Shown here in pieces: positions 40,431-49,530 of a stretch of 64,000 bases of DNA (positions are counted from its first letter, which is position 1; every line of letters begins with the position of its first letter). Origin of the DNA: Dugong dugon. Lineage: Eukaryota; Chordata; Mammalia; Sirenia; Dugongidae. Location: positions 1,435,501-1,499,500 of the forward strand of contig CM057475.1 in the NCBI GenBank assembly GCA_030035585.1, in the 5' to 3' direction. Made by a program: the position numbers and the translations under genes. The notes under the pieces were generated by a model. That model searched no databases and was not told where the DNA came from. It saw only the letters and a list, made by a program, of their open reading frames with translations.

Positions 40431-41044
40431 GATAATAAAAGACCCTTGAAGAAGCAGCCTGAGAAATGTTCCTATACAAGGGAGGCCAGCAGAAGATAGC
40501 CCATGAGCAATGTAGAGAAGGAAGTGGAAACTTAAAAGGAAAGAGAATTGCCCCTGATCAGAAGAAACACTTTGGGGATAGACAGGAAGGAGTAAAAGGA
40601 CAATCCACTGGGCTGAAAGCTCCCAGAGGTGTGAGGTCACACAGTGTGCACAGAAGCAACAGAAGTCAGTTATTAGAAGGTCAGTGAGTGACCAGAGAGC
40701 AGCCAGAGCCAGAAATGGAGGGCCGATGGGAGACAAGCAAGTGGCAACATTGACTGTGAGAATATATCACGTAGTATCATTGGAGAGAATTTGGCAAGGA
40801 GAGTAGAGATCTCCCCTTAGTAATGGGGAATTAGAATCAAGATGGTAGTTTAACTGGAATAATCCTACCTTACATGTTGTTGAGAAGTTTCAGATTTTTT
40901 TCAACAAAAAATTTTCATATCGCTATACTTTGGGAGCACTTTTGTTTCAGAGTAATTGAATGAAGACTGTTCACTTCTTGCAATTTTATATCTGCCAGAA
41001 TTCTATTGATGTTTCATTTGAGGAAAAAGTAAACACTTGTAAAA
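40431..41044. other. Unassigned unique sequence
   Basis: No gene or repeat is recognised. Open frames on both strands are short and have no domain. Confidence 0.4.
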
Positions 41045-42002
41045 ATTAAATGTAGTTCACATTAATTTATGTGACATTTCTGTAAGATACTTAATACTAC
41101 GATTCTGGTTCAAAATGCAAAGCTCTAACCAAACCAAGCAGTTGAGACAAAGGTCATGAATATTCCATTCTCATAATTATTGGTATTATGACATAGGAGG
41201 TGGTATGCTTTGTGGAAGAAATATGTAGCTACTGAGTCTTTAAGAAAAGAACTGCTGAATATTATCATATTATAAAATGATGTGTATAATTCACACCATG
41301 ATTCTCCTAAGATGCCAAGCAAAACAAGATGGAAAACAGGATTTCTGGTGGAAGAAAACAGATCACAAGTGCTACATAAGGAAGCAGGCCCCAAGCCTGG
41401 AATTTGAGGAGCTCTTGAAGGCATCACCTTGCTCTTCACAAGTTTATTCATTGTGTTTGCAAACTTACAGTCACTTAATTCACCCATGTGTTGGAAAAAA
41501 GAAAAGAAAAGAAAACATCACAGTAATAACAATAATCTTGATCTTTGGGTAAGTTTTATACTTTCTCTTTGAAAACGTCATTAGGATCTTAAAAAGGGTC
41601 CATCTATTAATCATCTCAGCTTAAATAATAGGGAATAACACCAATGTAATTAGTATTATTTTTGATACTTTTTCTCTCTCCTCCCCTCTCTCTCTCCTTC
41701 TTCCCATCCCTCTCCAACACTCCTTTATGAAATTTAACTTTTGAGGACCTTATTCATATTATGGATTTAATGACCAAAAAGGTGAAAATAATCTTTTTCC
41801 TTTGTTTCCTCAGAGCGTTTTGTTGATGTTTTGTAGTAGACGGTAATGGCGAAGCATTCCCCCTTTCTCTCAGCTGTTATGAATCAGGCTGCTTATCATC
41901 ACAACTATAACCCCTCTCCCCAACCCCCCGCCAGAGTTACTCTGATGCACTGGAATCCAACGCTACTGGCAATGCCCGGGAGTGCGAGATTCCAAATTAC
42001 AC
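41045..42002 (+). repeat. Segmental duplication block B2
   Basis: Paralog of B1 with the same order of landmarks. It lacks the 880-bp interval that carries the SINE in B1 and has no L1-F on its left side. Confidence 0.88.
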
Positions 42003-42255
42003 AGACAGGATAGGGGTGGGAGTTAGAAGGGGGAGTCAATGACTGGCTTATTTGGGGTACAAAAGACCAACCTCTCTCAACTCCTTGGAGCCTTTCTTTC
42101 TCCAGAGCTGGTCCACGGGATCAGATTGAAGTTCTCCTTCCCGTGTTCTGTCCTGGCTTCCCTCACATACTGCACCTGAGAGCATCCACTCAATATAACA
42201 TTTACGTTAAAAATCCCATCTCAGAATCTGCTTTCAGGGAAACAGACCCAAGACA
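42003..42255 (+). mobile_element. Possible LTR 3' end (MLT-like)
   Basis: The sequence ends ...gaatctgctttcagggaaacagacccaagaca, the form of ERVL-MaLR LTR termini. The 5' boundary is not clear, so the call is tentative. Confidence 0.4.
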
Positions 42256-42384
42256 CTTCTGTTAGAGTACCTGCCACTCTTTAAGGTGTGAAGTTCTGTG
42301 AGTATCTGCTTGAATGATGATATTTCGGCATATTGCCCCACCTATTAAGGCATTTTGCATTTTAAACTCTACTAATGATTACAT

Positions 42385-42480
42385 CCAAGAAAACCCTATG
42401 TCCCAATTGTACTCTGTAACACACGGGGTAATCATGGGCCAGAATGTACTCGACATCAACTAACCACAACAACAATAACA
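42385..42480 (+). repeat. AfroSINE 3' fragment
   Basis: The text aaaaccctatgtcccaattgtactctgtaacacacgggg...tcgacatcaactaaccacaacaacaa is the 3' end of the tRNA/RTE SINE with its CAA tail. Confidence 0.65.
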
Positions 42481-42664
42481 ACGCCTTAAGAGAAAGACAT
42501 GAAACTATGAAGACTAAATTTTTTGTCATTGTAGGTGATTCTTTTGCACACCAGAGGCCTTTCTGAAGTCACATCCATGGCTGGGGATGCTGCTGTAGTC
42601 CAACCCAAAGCATTATTAATCTTTCCTCATAGTTTCTCTAAATAAATATGTGAATCAGAAACTT

Positions 42665-42800
42665 AAAAATGCTGTTATATAGGTCAATAATCATTAGACA
42701 ATCAAATAAAATCAAGTCACCTAACCACTTGTTTCTCTATCAATATACTTCTGTTTACTGTCCCTCAAAGGTGAGGGCATTTAGCAGAGAGGTAGAGAGA
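42665..42800 (+). repeat. Short duplicated segment, paralogous to 7.25-7.35 kb
   Basis: Landmarks shared with 7250-7345 include caagtcacctaaccacttgttt and ctcaaaggtgagggcatttagcagag. This supports an original order of B, this segment, then A. Confidence 0.75.
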
Positions 42801-42804
42801 TTCT

Positions 42805-43125
42805 GTTTTGAAATGTAAATATTTGAAATTAATATTTGTAATTTTTATATATGAAATATTTTTCCATTTGAAATATTTTTACATAGGAAGTATAATTTAT
42901 GAAATATTTATATATGAAATATTTTTCTATTTGAAATATATTTACATGTAATATATATTTACACATGAAATATTTTTATATAGGAAATAATTTTATATAT
43001 GAAATGTTTTTATAGATGAAATGATTTTATAAATGAAATGTTTTTATGTACTTTTATACATGAAATATTTTACATATAAAATATGTTTACATGTGAAATA
43101 TTTGTATATATGAAACATTTGGTAA
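42805..43125. repeat. AT-rich minisatellite (tatgaaatattttta units)
   Basis: About 15-18-bp degenerate units such as atatgaaatatttttat repeat for about 320 bases next to an L1. Confidence 0.85.
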
Positions 43126-43129
43126 ATCT

Positions 43130-44430
43130 TTTCATGAATTTTTATAATGGTGGTCTCATTTGTCCTTTTGTGATTGATTTATTTCACTCAGCATAATGCC
43201 TTCCAGATTCATCCATGTCGTGATACGATTCATGGATGCATCATTGTTCATTATTGTTGTGTAGTATTCCATTGTGTGTATGTAGCATAGTTTGCTTATC
43301 CATGCGTCTTTTGATGGGCACTTAGGTCTGGTGTTTTGAGGTGAATTTGAGTTCTGTGCCGGAGTTTTCTCCCGCTTTGTCAGGAGTCTCTGCTGTGTTC
43401 CTGTCAGGGCAGTCATTGATGGTAGCCAGGCGCCATCTTGTTTCTTCTGGTCTCAGGCTGATAGAGTCTCTGGTTTATGTGGCCCATTTGTCTCTTGGGC
43501 TAATGTTTTCCTTATGTCTTTGGTATTCTTCATTCTCCTTTGCTCTAAGTGGGTTGGGACCTACTGATGTCTCTAGATGGCCGCTTGCAAGATTTCAAGA
43601 CCCCAGATGCCTCTCACCAAAGTGGGGTGCAGAACGTTTGCTTAATAAACTTTGTTATGCCAATTGACCTAGATGTCCTGAAAATCATGATCCCCACCCC
43701 TCAGCCCCAGCTACTCTGTCCCTCAAAGTGTTTGGTTGTGTTCAGGAAACTTCTTAGCTTTTGGTTTGGTCTAGTTGTGCTGACTTCCCCCTGTATTGTG
43801 TGTCATCCTACCCTTCACCTAAGACGACTCTTGTCTACTGTGTAGTTAGTGATTTCCTCTGTGCCTCTCGCCCCATCCTCATAACCATCAAAGAATGCTT
43901 TTTTCTTTGTTTAAACCTTTTCTTGAGTTCTTACACTAGTGATCTCATACAATATTTGTCCTCTTGTGACTGACTCATTTCACTCAGCATAATGCCCCCC
44001 AGATTCATCCACATTGTGAGATGTTTCACAGATTCACCATTGCTCTTTATCGTTGCCTACTATTCCACTGTGTGTATGTACCATAATTTGCCTATCCATT
44101 CATATTTTGATGAGCAATTAGGTTGTTTCCAACATTTTGCTACTGTGAATAGGGCTGCAATGCACAGGGGTGTGCATATGTCTATTCGTGTGATGGATCT
44201 TATTTCTCTAGGATATATTCCTAGGGGTGGGATTGCTGTGATATTTCTATTTCTAGCTTTTTAAGGAAATGCCATATCGATTACCAAAATGGTTGTACCA
44301 TTTTACATTCCCACCTGCAGTGCATAAGCATCCAAGCTCACGCAGCCTCTCCAAAATTTGTTATTTTCTTTTTTTTTTAACTCCTACCAGTGAAACAACA
44401 ACAGGCTTGTTGTAAAGAGCAAGAAGGAAT
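43130..44430 (-). mobile_element. Composite minus-strand L1 3' sequences
   Basis: Reading on the minus strand from right to left: an ORF2 C-terminal end (about 44370-43900), a 3' UTR (about 43900-43345), then at a sharp join a second ORF2 C-terminal piece (43416-43156: CYIHTMEYYTTIMNNDAS, then GIMLSEINQSQKDK). The same arrangement and the same join occur at 49310-50605, and both share a non-L1 edge (ccagtgaaacaacaacaggcttg). The two are probably duplicates of one composite. Confidence 0.8.
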
Positions 44431-44484
44431 GCATGCCCAGCACTTAGCACAGTGCTAGACAGAAGAATGCACAGGGGGCGGGTC

Positions 44485-44640
44485 AAAAGCCAGTTGCCCT
44501 TGAGTCAATTGTGACTCATGGCAACCCCATGTGTGTCACAGTTGATCTGTTCTCCATAAAGTTGGAATGGCTGAGGTTTTTAGAGTTAGATACCAGGCCT
44601 TTCTTCTGAGGAAAGCCACACAGGAGAAGGAATAATTCCT
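44485..44640 (-). repeat. tRNA/RTE SINE, reverse orientation
   Basis: The text gccagttgcccttgagtcaattgtgactcatggcaaccc...ccaggcctttcttctgagg is the reverse complement of the SINE body. Confidence 0.75.
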
Positions 44641-44844
44641 GAGGCACTAAGCTTGTGGAGGAGGAATAAAGGTCCTACACCAATCACTGGCAGCTTGTAT
44701 TTTAGTAAACCCTCACTGAATATGGTGGTTATAGTTTTCCCAGTCATTGAATCTGATTTCTGTGACCCTTACAGCTATAACGCAGAAATGAATCACCCTT
44801 GAAACCTGTTGTACAGAAATCATGGAGAAATTTTCACGATTGGC

Positions 44845-44905
44845 ATAAACTTGTTGCCGTGGAGGCGATTCCGACTCATAGCAACGCTGTAGAAAAGTTG
44901 TGTGC
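44845..44905 (-). repeat. AfroSINE fragment
   Basis: The text cttgttgccgtggaggcgattccgactcatagcaac is the reverse complement of the SINE 3' body. It ends after about 60 bases. Confidence 0.7.
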
Positions 44906-45080
44906 ATGTGATGAGTTTGAGAGAGTTTAGTGATCTTGCTCGAAGCTTTTGATGGGGATAATACGATGGAAGAGATTGGTGGAAAAGTCATCCATGTGGC
45001 AAGGATGCTGAATTTAGAGCTTGATATTGCCGATGTAGAATAGCTGACAGATCACAATGAAGGGAAATTGACCCATCATG
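44906..45080 (+). pseudogene. Tigger/pogo-like transposase fragment, part 1
   Basis: One frame reads FSDLARSFDGDNTMEE, then VARMLNLELDIADVE, a stop, LTDHNEGKLT. This resembles the acidic segment before the C-terminus of Tigger-family DNA transposases. It is interrupted by the LTR at 45081 and continues after it. The assignment is by pattern resemblance only. Confidence 0.45.
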
Positions 45081-45520
45081 AGTCTCTTAGTTTTCTAGTG
45101 CTGCTAAAACAGAAAACCACAAGTGGATGTCTTTAACTGAGATGTATTTTCTCAGAGTTTAGGAGGCTAGAAGTCCAAATTCAGGGTGCCATCTTCAGGG
45201 AAAGGCTTCCTCTATCTCTGTCAGCTCTGGGGATAAAAGGTATTCATCATCAATCTTCCCCTGGGTCTAAGAGTTTCTCAGAGGAGAGACTCCGGGTCAA
45301 AAGAGATTGACTCAGGATATAACATAATCCTGTAGTTGAGTCCTGCCTCATTAAAATAACTGCCTCTAATCCTGCCTCATTAACATCATAGAGGGTAGGA
45401 TTTAGAAAAGTGAGTATAATAACATCTGATCACAAAATGGAGGACAACCACACAACTCTGGGGATTGTGGCCCAGTCAAGTTGACACATATTTTGGGAGG
45501 ACAAAATTCGATCCAAGACA
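45081..45520 (-). mobile_element. MaLR-type LTR, minus strand
   Basis: The reverse complement carries the MaLR end: tcttagttttctagtgctgct at the left and ccacaagtgg nearby. On the right side is acaaaattcgatccaagaca, the complement of the TG start. It is related to the LTR at 54654-55134. It splits the transposase relic. No internal genes are present. Confidence 0.75.
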
Positions 45521-45524
45521 AAGT

Positions 45525-45954
45525 ACTTGATGGATTTTGAAGGTGAAAGAAATGTTGAAGAAGAAAGAAAGAAATGAGGAAGAGGAAGGATAGAAATTTT
45601 TAAAACATTTGACAGTGAAAGGAGGAGCTGGAGTGTTTTCTAAACTAAATCAGTTGCTTGAAAACGTGGACTCAAAAGCTGATCACTTTGCTAAGGTTGA
45701 TAGGTAGATTCAGGAAGCAGTGAGATGTTTTAGGGTAATATATGCGGTGGGGAAGGACCATACAGAAAACTCTCACTAATTTTCTGACCAGAAACACCAT
45801 GACCATTCCCAGGGACAATCCAAATGATTCTGAACATTCCACAAGTGGAGTTATTTCAAATGGTGATGGCATTTCTAGTGAGAAAATTAGTGAGAAAAAA
45901 ATTAGGGAGCTGCTGAGGCTGTCATTTGACGAACTAGGCTTGAACTGGGGGGAC
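45525..45954 (+). pseudogene. Tigger/pogo-like transposase fragment, part 2
   Basis: An in-frame stretch reads FLKHLTVKGGAGVFSKLNQL, then SKADHFAKVDR, a stop, IQEAVRCFRVIYA. A shifted frame at 45742-45966 reads KTLTNFLTRNTMTIPRDN, then KKIRELLRLSFDELGLNW. Together they look like the C-terminal tail of a TcMar-Tigger transposase. Stops and a frameshift make it dead. Confidence 0.45.
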
Positions 45955-46475
45955 TGTGATGGTTAAGGTTATGTGGGAACTTAGCTGGGCCAGGATTCTC
46001 AGTCATTTGTTAGATCGGTGGTAGTCTGGCAGTTACGTAATAATGCAATGACCTCCACGATGAGATCTAATATAAGCCAATCACCTCCATGATGAGATTT
46101 CATATCACATACTCACTTCCGTGATGAGATCTGCTATGAGTAGCCAATGAGCTGAAAGGGGAATTTCCTTGGGGGTGTGCCCTGCCTCCAGTACATATAG
46201 CTGGATGTTCCAGCAGGGCTGTCTTCACTCAGGATCGTGCATCCAGCTCCTTACCAAGTTACTGCCAGTTCTTGGAACTTGTGCCAGCTGCCTGCCATCT
46301 TAGCTGCTGATCTTGGATTCCTTGGCCTCTGCAGCCCATGAGCCAGTGACAGTGGTGTGGTGTTAGGATCTTGGGTTTGTCAGCTGCTGCAGCTACATGA
46401 ATCCTGAGAGGCCTCCAGCCTGACGTCTGAACCCAAAATTTGGAACTTGCCAGACCCTACAACCATGAGTTGAAA
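45955..46475 (+). mobile_element. ERVL-type LTR, partial
   Basis: It starts TGTGATGGTTAAG like the LTRs at 567 and 15355 and shares gtagccaat...aaggg...tttccttggg. It includes a threefold repeat around atgagatctaatataagccaat (46060-46140). The 3' end decays near 46470, just before the PRAME-like copy. Confidence 0.75.
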
Positions 46476-46652
46476 GAAGGGAGAGTGTGGCCAGAAGGGT
46501 GTATAAAGGTTTCTGAGGAGCTAAGGAGCTAAGGAGCTAAGGAGGGACCCACAACGTGGAGCGCTGAAGTCATCACCTTGGCTCTCCCTGAGGTCTTAGA
46601 AGACCCATTGTGCCAACCACACATCAGGATTGCTTTTGGAGCAGATATCAGC

Positions 46653-48099
46653 ATGAACAGCACAGGCCCACCCAGGCTCTTGGACCTTGCAACCCAGAGT
46701 CTGCTGCGGGTGGAAGCCTGGGCCATTGTGGCTCTGGAGTCACTGCCAATGTAACTCTTTCCACCCTTGTTCATGGAGGTTGTGACTGGGAGACACAGTG
46801 AGACTCTGAAGGCAATGGTGCGGGCCTGGCCCTTCACCCAACTTCCCCTGGGGGCTCTGATGAAGGCTCAGCAGCCTCACCAGGACGTCTTAAAAGCTGC
46901 ACTGGATGGGCTCGATGTCTTGCTTGCCCAGAAGATCAGCCCCAGGAGATGGAAACTGCAAGTGCTGGATTTACGGGTGAATGCCAACACCAGCTTCTGG
47001 AACATACGGTCTGGAACCTGGGACGGGTCCTCTGTGTGCTCATTCGAGGGGCCAGAGGCCATCCAGCGTAAGACTAAGAGGCGAAAAGTGGACAATTCCA
47101 GGAAGGAGGAAAAGCAACTGTTGGCCCCTGTGCAGGTGCTCCTAGAAGACCTTTGCCTCCAGAAAGCAACCCCAGATGAATACCTCACCTTCCTCATGAA
47201 GTGGGCCAAGCAGAGAAAAGGTCTACCATACCTGTGCTGTAGGAAGCTGTAGTTTGTTGACATGCCATTTGGACATCTTCAGAAGATCCTGAAAATGGTG
47301 CAGCTGGACTGTGTCCAAGAGGTAGAAGTGAATGGCTCCTGGGACCTGTTCACCCTGACCAGGTTTGCTCCTCCCCTGGGCCAGATGGTTAATCTGAGCA
47401 GCCTCTTTGTCTCTCACATCCTCATGAATTCCTTCATTCCCTGGGTGGCGGAAGAAGTGGAGAAGCTAGTTTTCCAGTTCAGCTCTCAGTTGCTTAGAGC
47501 TCTACCTGGATTCTGTCTTCTTCCCGGAAGGCCATCTAGACCAGGTGCTCAGGTGCCTGAAGACCCCCTTGGTGAGTCTCTTGATAACTAATTGCTTGCT
47601 TTTGGAGTCCAACTTGACATACCTGTTGTCATACCTGAACACCAGCCACCTAAAGTACCTGAATTTGAGTGATTTCAACATGATGGGCTTAAGTCCTGAG
47701 TTCCTGCAAGTGCTGCTAGAGAGATCCTCAGCCACCCTCCACTTCCTGGAATTAGATGGGTGCAGAATCATGGACTACCAGCTAACCTCCGTCTTGCCTG
47801 CTCTGGGCCACCGCTCCCAGCTCACCAGCTTCAGCTTCCATGGAAACCCAGTCTCCGCAGCGACCCTAGAGAGCCTGCTGCAGCACACCGTCCTGCTGAG
47901 CAAGTTCAGACTCGGACTGTTTCCTGTCCCTCTGGAGTGTTATGAGGGCCTCCAAGGTACTCTCGACCTGTGGAATCTTCGAGGCTATCTGGCTGAGCTG
48001 AAACTGATACTGCAGGACTTAGGGCGGCCCAATGTGGTCTTATTGTTCAGTGACAGCACCTGTTCCTATCATGCAATTCTCCTCTATTCTGTGACCTGA
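46653..48099 (+). pseudogene. PRAME-family retropseudogene
   Basis: PRAME proteins are leucine-rich-repeat substrate receptors of cullin E3 ligases expressed in germ cells. Starting at the ATG at 46653, the frame reads PPRLLDLATQSLLRVEAWAI, then (after an in-frame TAA at 46752-46754) GRHSETLKAMVRAWPFTQLP, LDGLDVLLAQKISPRRWKLQ and LLEDLCLQKATPDEYLTFLM. A TAG at 47250-47252 follows, then HLQKILKMVQLDCVQEVEVN. A frameshift near 47490 leads to VSLLITNCLLLESNLTYL, LKYLNLSDFNMMGLSPEFLQ and the C-terminal LEYEGLQGTL-like and LGRPN blocks ending at 48099. Total length is close to a full PRAME protein (about 480 codons). The exon junctions I expect are fused without introns, so it is a retrocopy. Two stops and one frameshift make it dead. 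A minus-strand L1 tail starts five bases after it. Confidence 0.9.
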
Positions 48100-48416
48100 T
48101 GTAATTTTTAATTGTACTTTAGATGAAGCTTTACAGAGTGAGTGTGTTTCTCATTAAACAATACACATATTTGTGACATTTATTGCTAACCTCACAACAT
48201 GTCAACACCCTCCCCTTCTCGACCTTGGGTTTCCCATCAGCAGCTTTCCTGTGCCTTCCTGCCTTCTTTTCCTTGCCCCTGGGCTGGTGCGCTCATTTAG
48301 TCTCCTTTTGTTTGATGGGCCTGTCTAGTCTTCGGCTGAAGGGTAACCCTCAGGAGTGACTTCCATACTGAGTTGAAGGGTGTCCAAGGGCCATCTTCTT
48401 GGGGTTTCTCCAGTCT

Positions 48417-48863
48417 AGCAGGTGAGAAGTCTGAATTCAGGGCGCCAGCTCCAGGGGAAGGCTTTCTCTCTCTGTCAGCTCTGGAGGAAGGTCCTTGTGA
48501 TGCAGGAGTCTTCCCTCTGTCTGGGAGTTTCTATGCGCAGGAACCCTGGGTCCAAAGCACACGCTCTGCTTCCGGAGCTGCTTTCTTGGTGGCATGAGGT
48601 CTGCGACTCTCTGCTCGCTTCTCTCTCCTTTTATCTCTTGTAAGATAAAAGGTGATGCAGAACACGCCCCAGGGAAACTGCCTTTACATTTGATCAGGGA
48701 TGTGTTTCGAGAAAGGCTTTTACATTCCACCCTAATCCTCTCCAACATGGCCCAATCCTGCCTCACATCACATCAATCACAAAATGGAGGACACAATAAT
48801 GGGAATCATGGCCTAGGCAAATTGATACACACATTTTTGGGGGACAAAATTCAATACCTGACA
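48417..48863 (-). mobile_element. Partial MaLR-type LTR, minus strand
   Basis: Related to 45081-45520: gagaagtctgaattcagggcgccagctccaggggaaggctttctctc and, at the other end, gggacaaaattcaatacctgaca. The portion with ccacaagtgg is missing. Confidence 0.7.
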
Positions 48864-49044
48864 CTATGTGGTGCCAATTGAGCTACATGACCCCTGAAAC
48901 CATGGTCCGCACTTGTCAGCCCAGTAATTCCATCCCTCAGGGTTTCTGGATGTATTTTTGAAACTTCTATGACCTTACCTTGGTCAGGCTGTGCTGACCT
49001 TCCCAATATTGGTTACTGTCTTCAAAAAAAACTAAACAAACAAA

Positions 49045-49205
49045 ATATCAAATCCTTTGAGGTCGAGTGGATTCCAACTCATAGCAGCTCTATGTGACAG
49101 AGTAGAACTGCCCCATACAGTTTCCAAGGAGCACCTGGTGGATTTGAACTGCCAAGCTTTTGGTTAGCAGCCAAGATATTAACCACTGCACCAGCAGGGT
49201 TCCAC
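49045..49205 (-). repeat. AfroSINE, reverse orientation
   Basis: The text gaggtcgagtggattccaactcatagcagctctatgtgacagagtagaactgcccc...ccaccagcagggttcc-like end is the complement of a near-complete SINE (gaaccctgctggtgcagtggttaat head). It is inserted in the L1-I 3' UTR. Confidence 0.88.
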
Positions 49206-49530
49206 CGTGTACTGTCTTATCCTTCATCAAAGTTACCATGAATCTCTTGTCTAGTTAGATTTTTCTCTTCCCACACCTCCCCTTCCTAGAAACTCAAAGA
49301 TTGTTTCTTTCTGTTCGTAAACCTTTTCATAAGTTTTTATAATACTGGTCTCATACACTATTTATTTGTCCTTTGTGCCTGAATATTTCACTCAGCATAA
49401 TGCCTTCCAGATTCATCCACGTCGTGAGATGATTCATGGATGCATCATTGTTCTTTTCTGTTGCATAGTATTCCATTGTGTGTATGTAGCATAGTTTGTT
49501 TATCCATCTTTTGATCGACACTTAGGTCTG

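Larger units (their letters stand above)
48104..49530 (-). mobile_element. L1 3' end (L1-I), minus, with nested LTR and SINE
   Basis: Its 3' terminus (complement of ttcatctaaagtacaatt) lies at 48104. The 3' UTR follows to about 48416, is replaced by an LTR piece to 48863, and resumes from 48864 (complement of caattggcataacat) to about 49300, where a SINE is nested. The ORF2 C-terminus occupies 49310-49530. A few hundred bases of 3' UTR are missing where the LTR sits. Confidence 0.82.
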
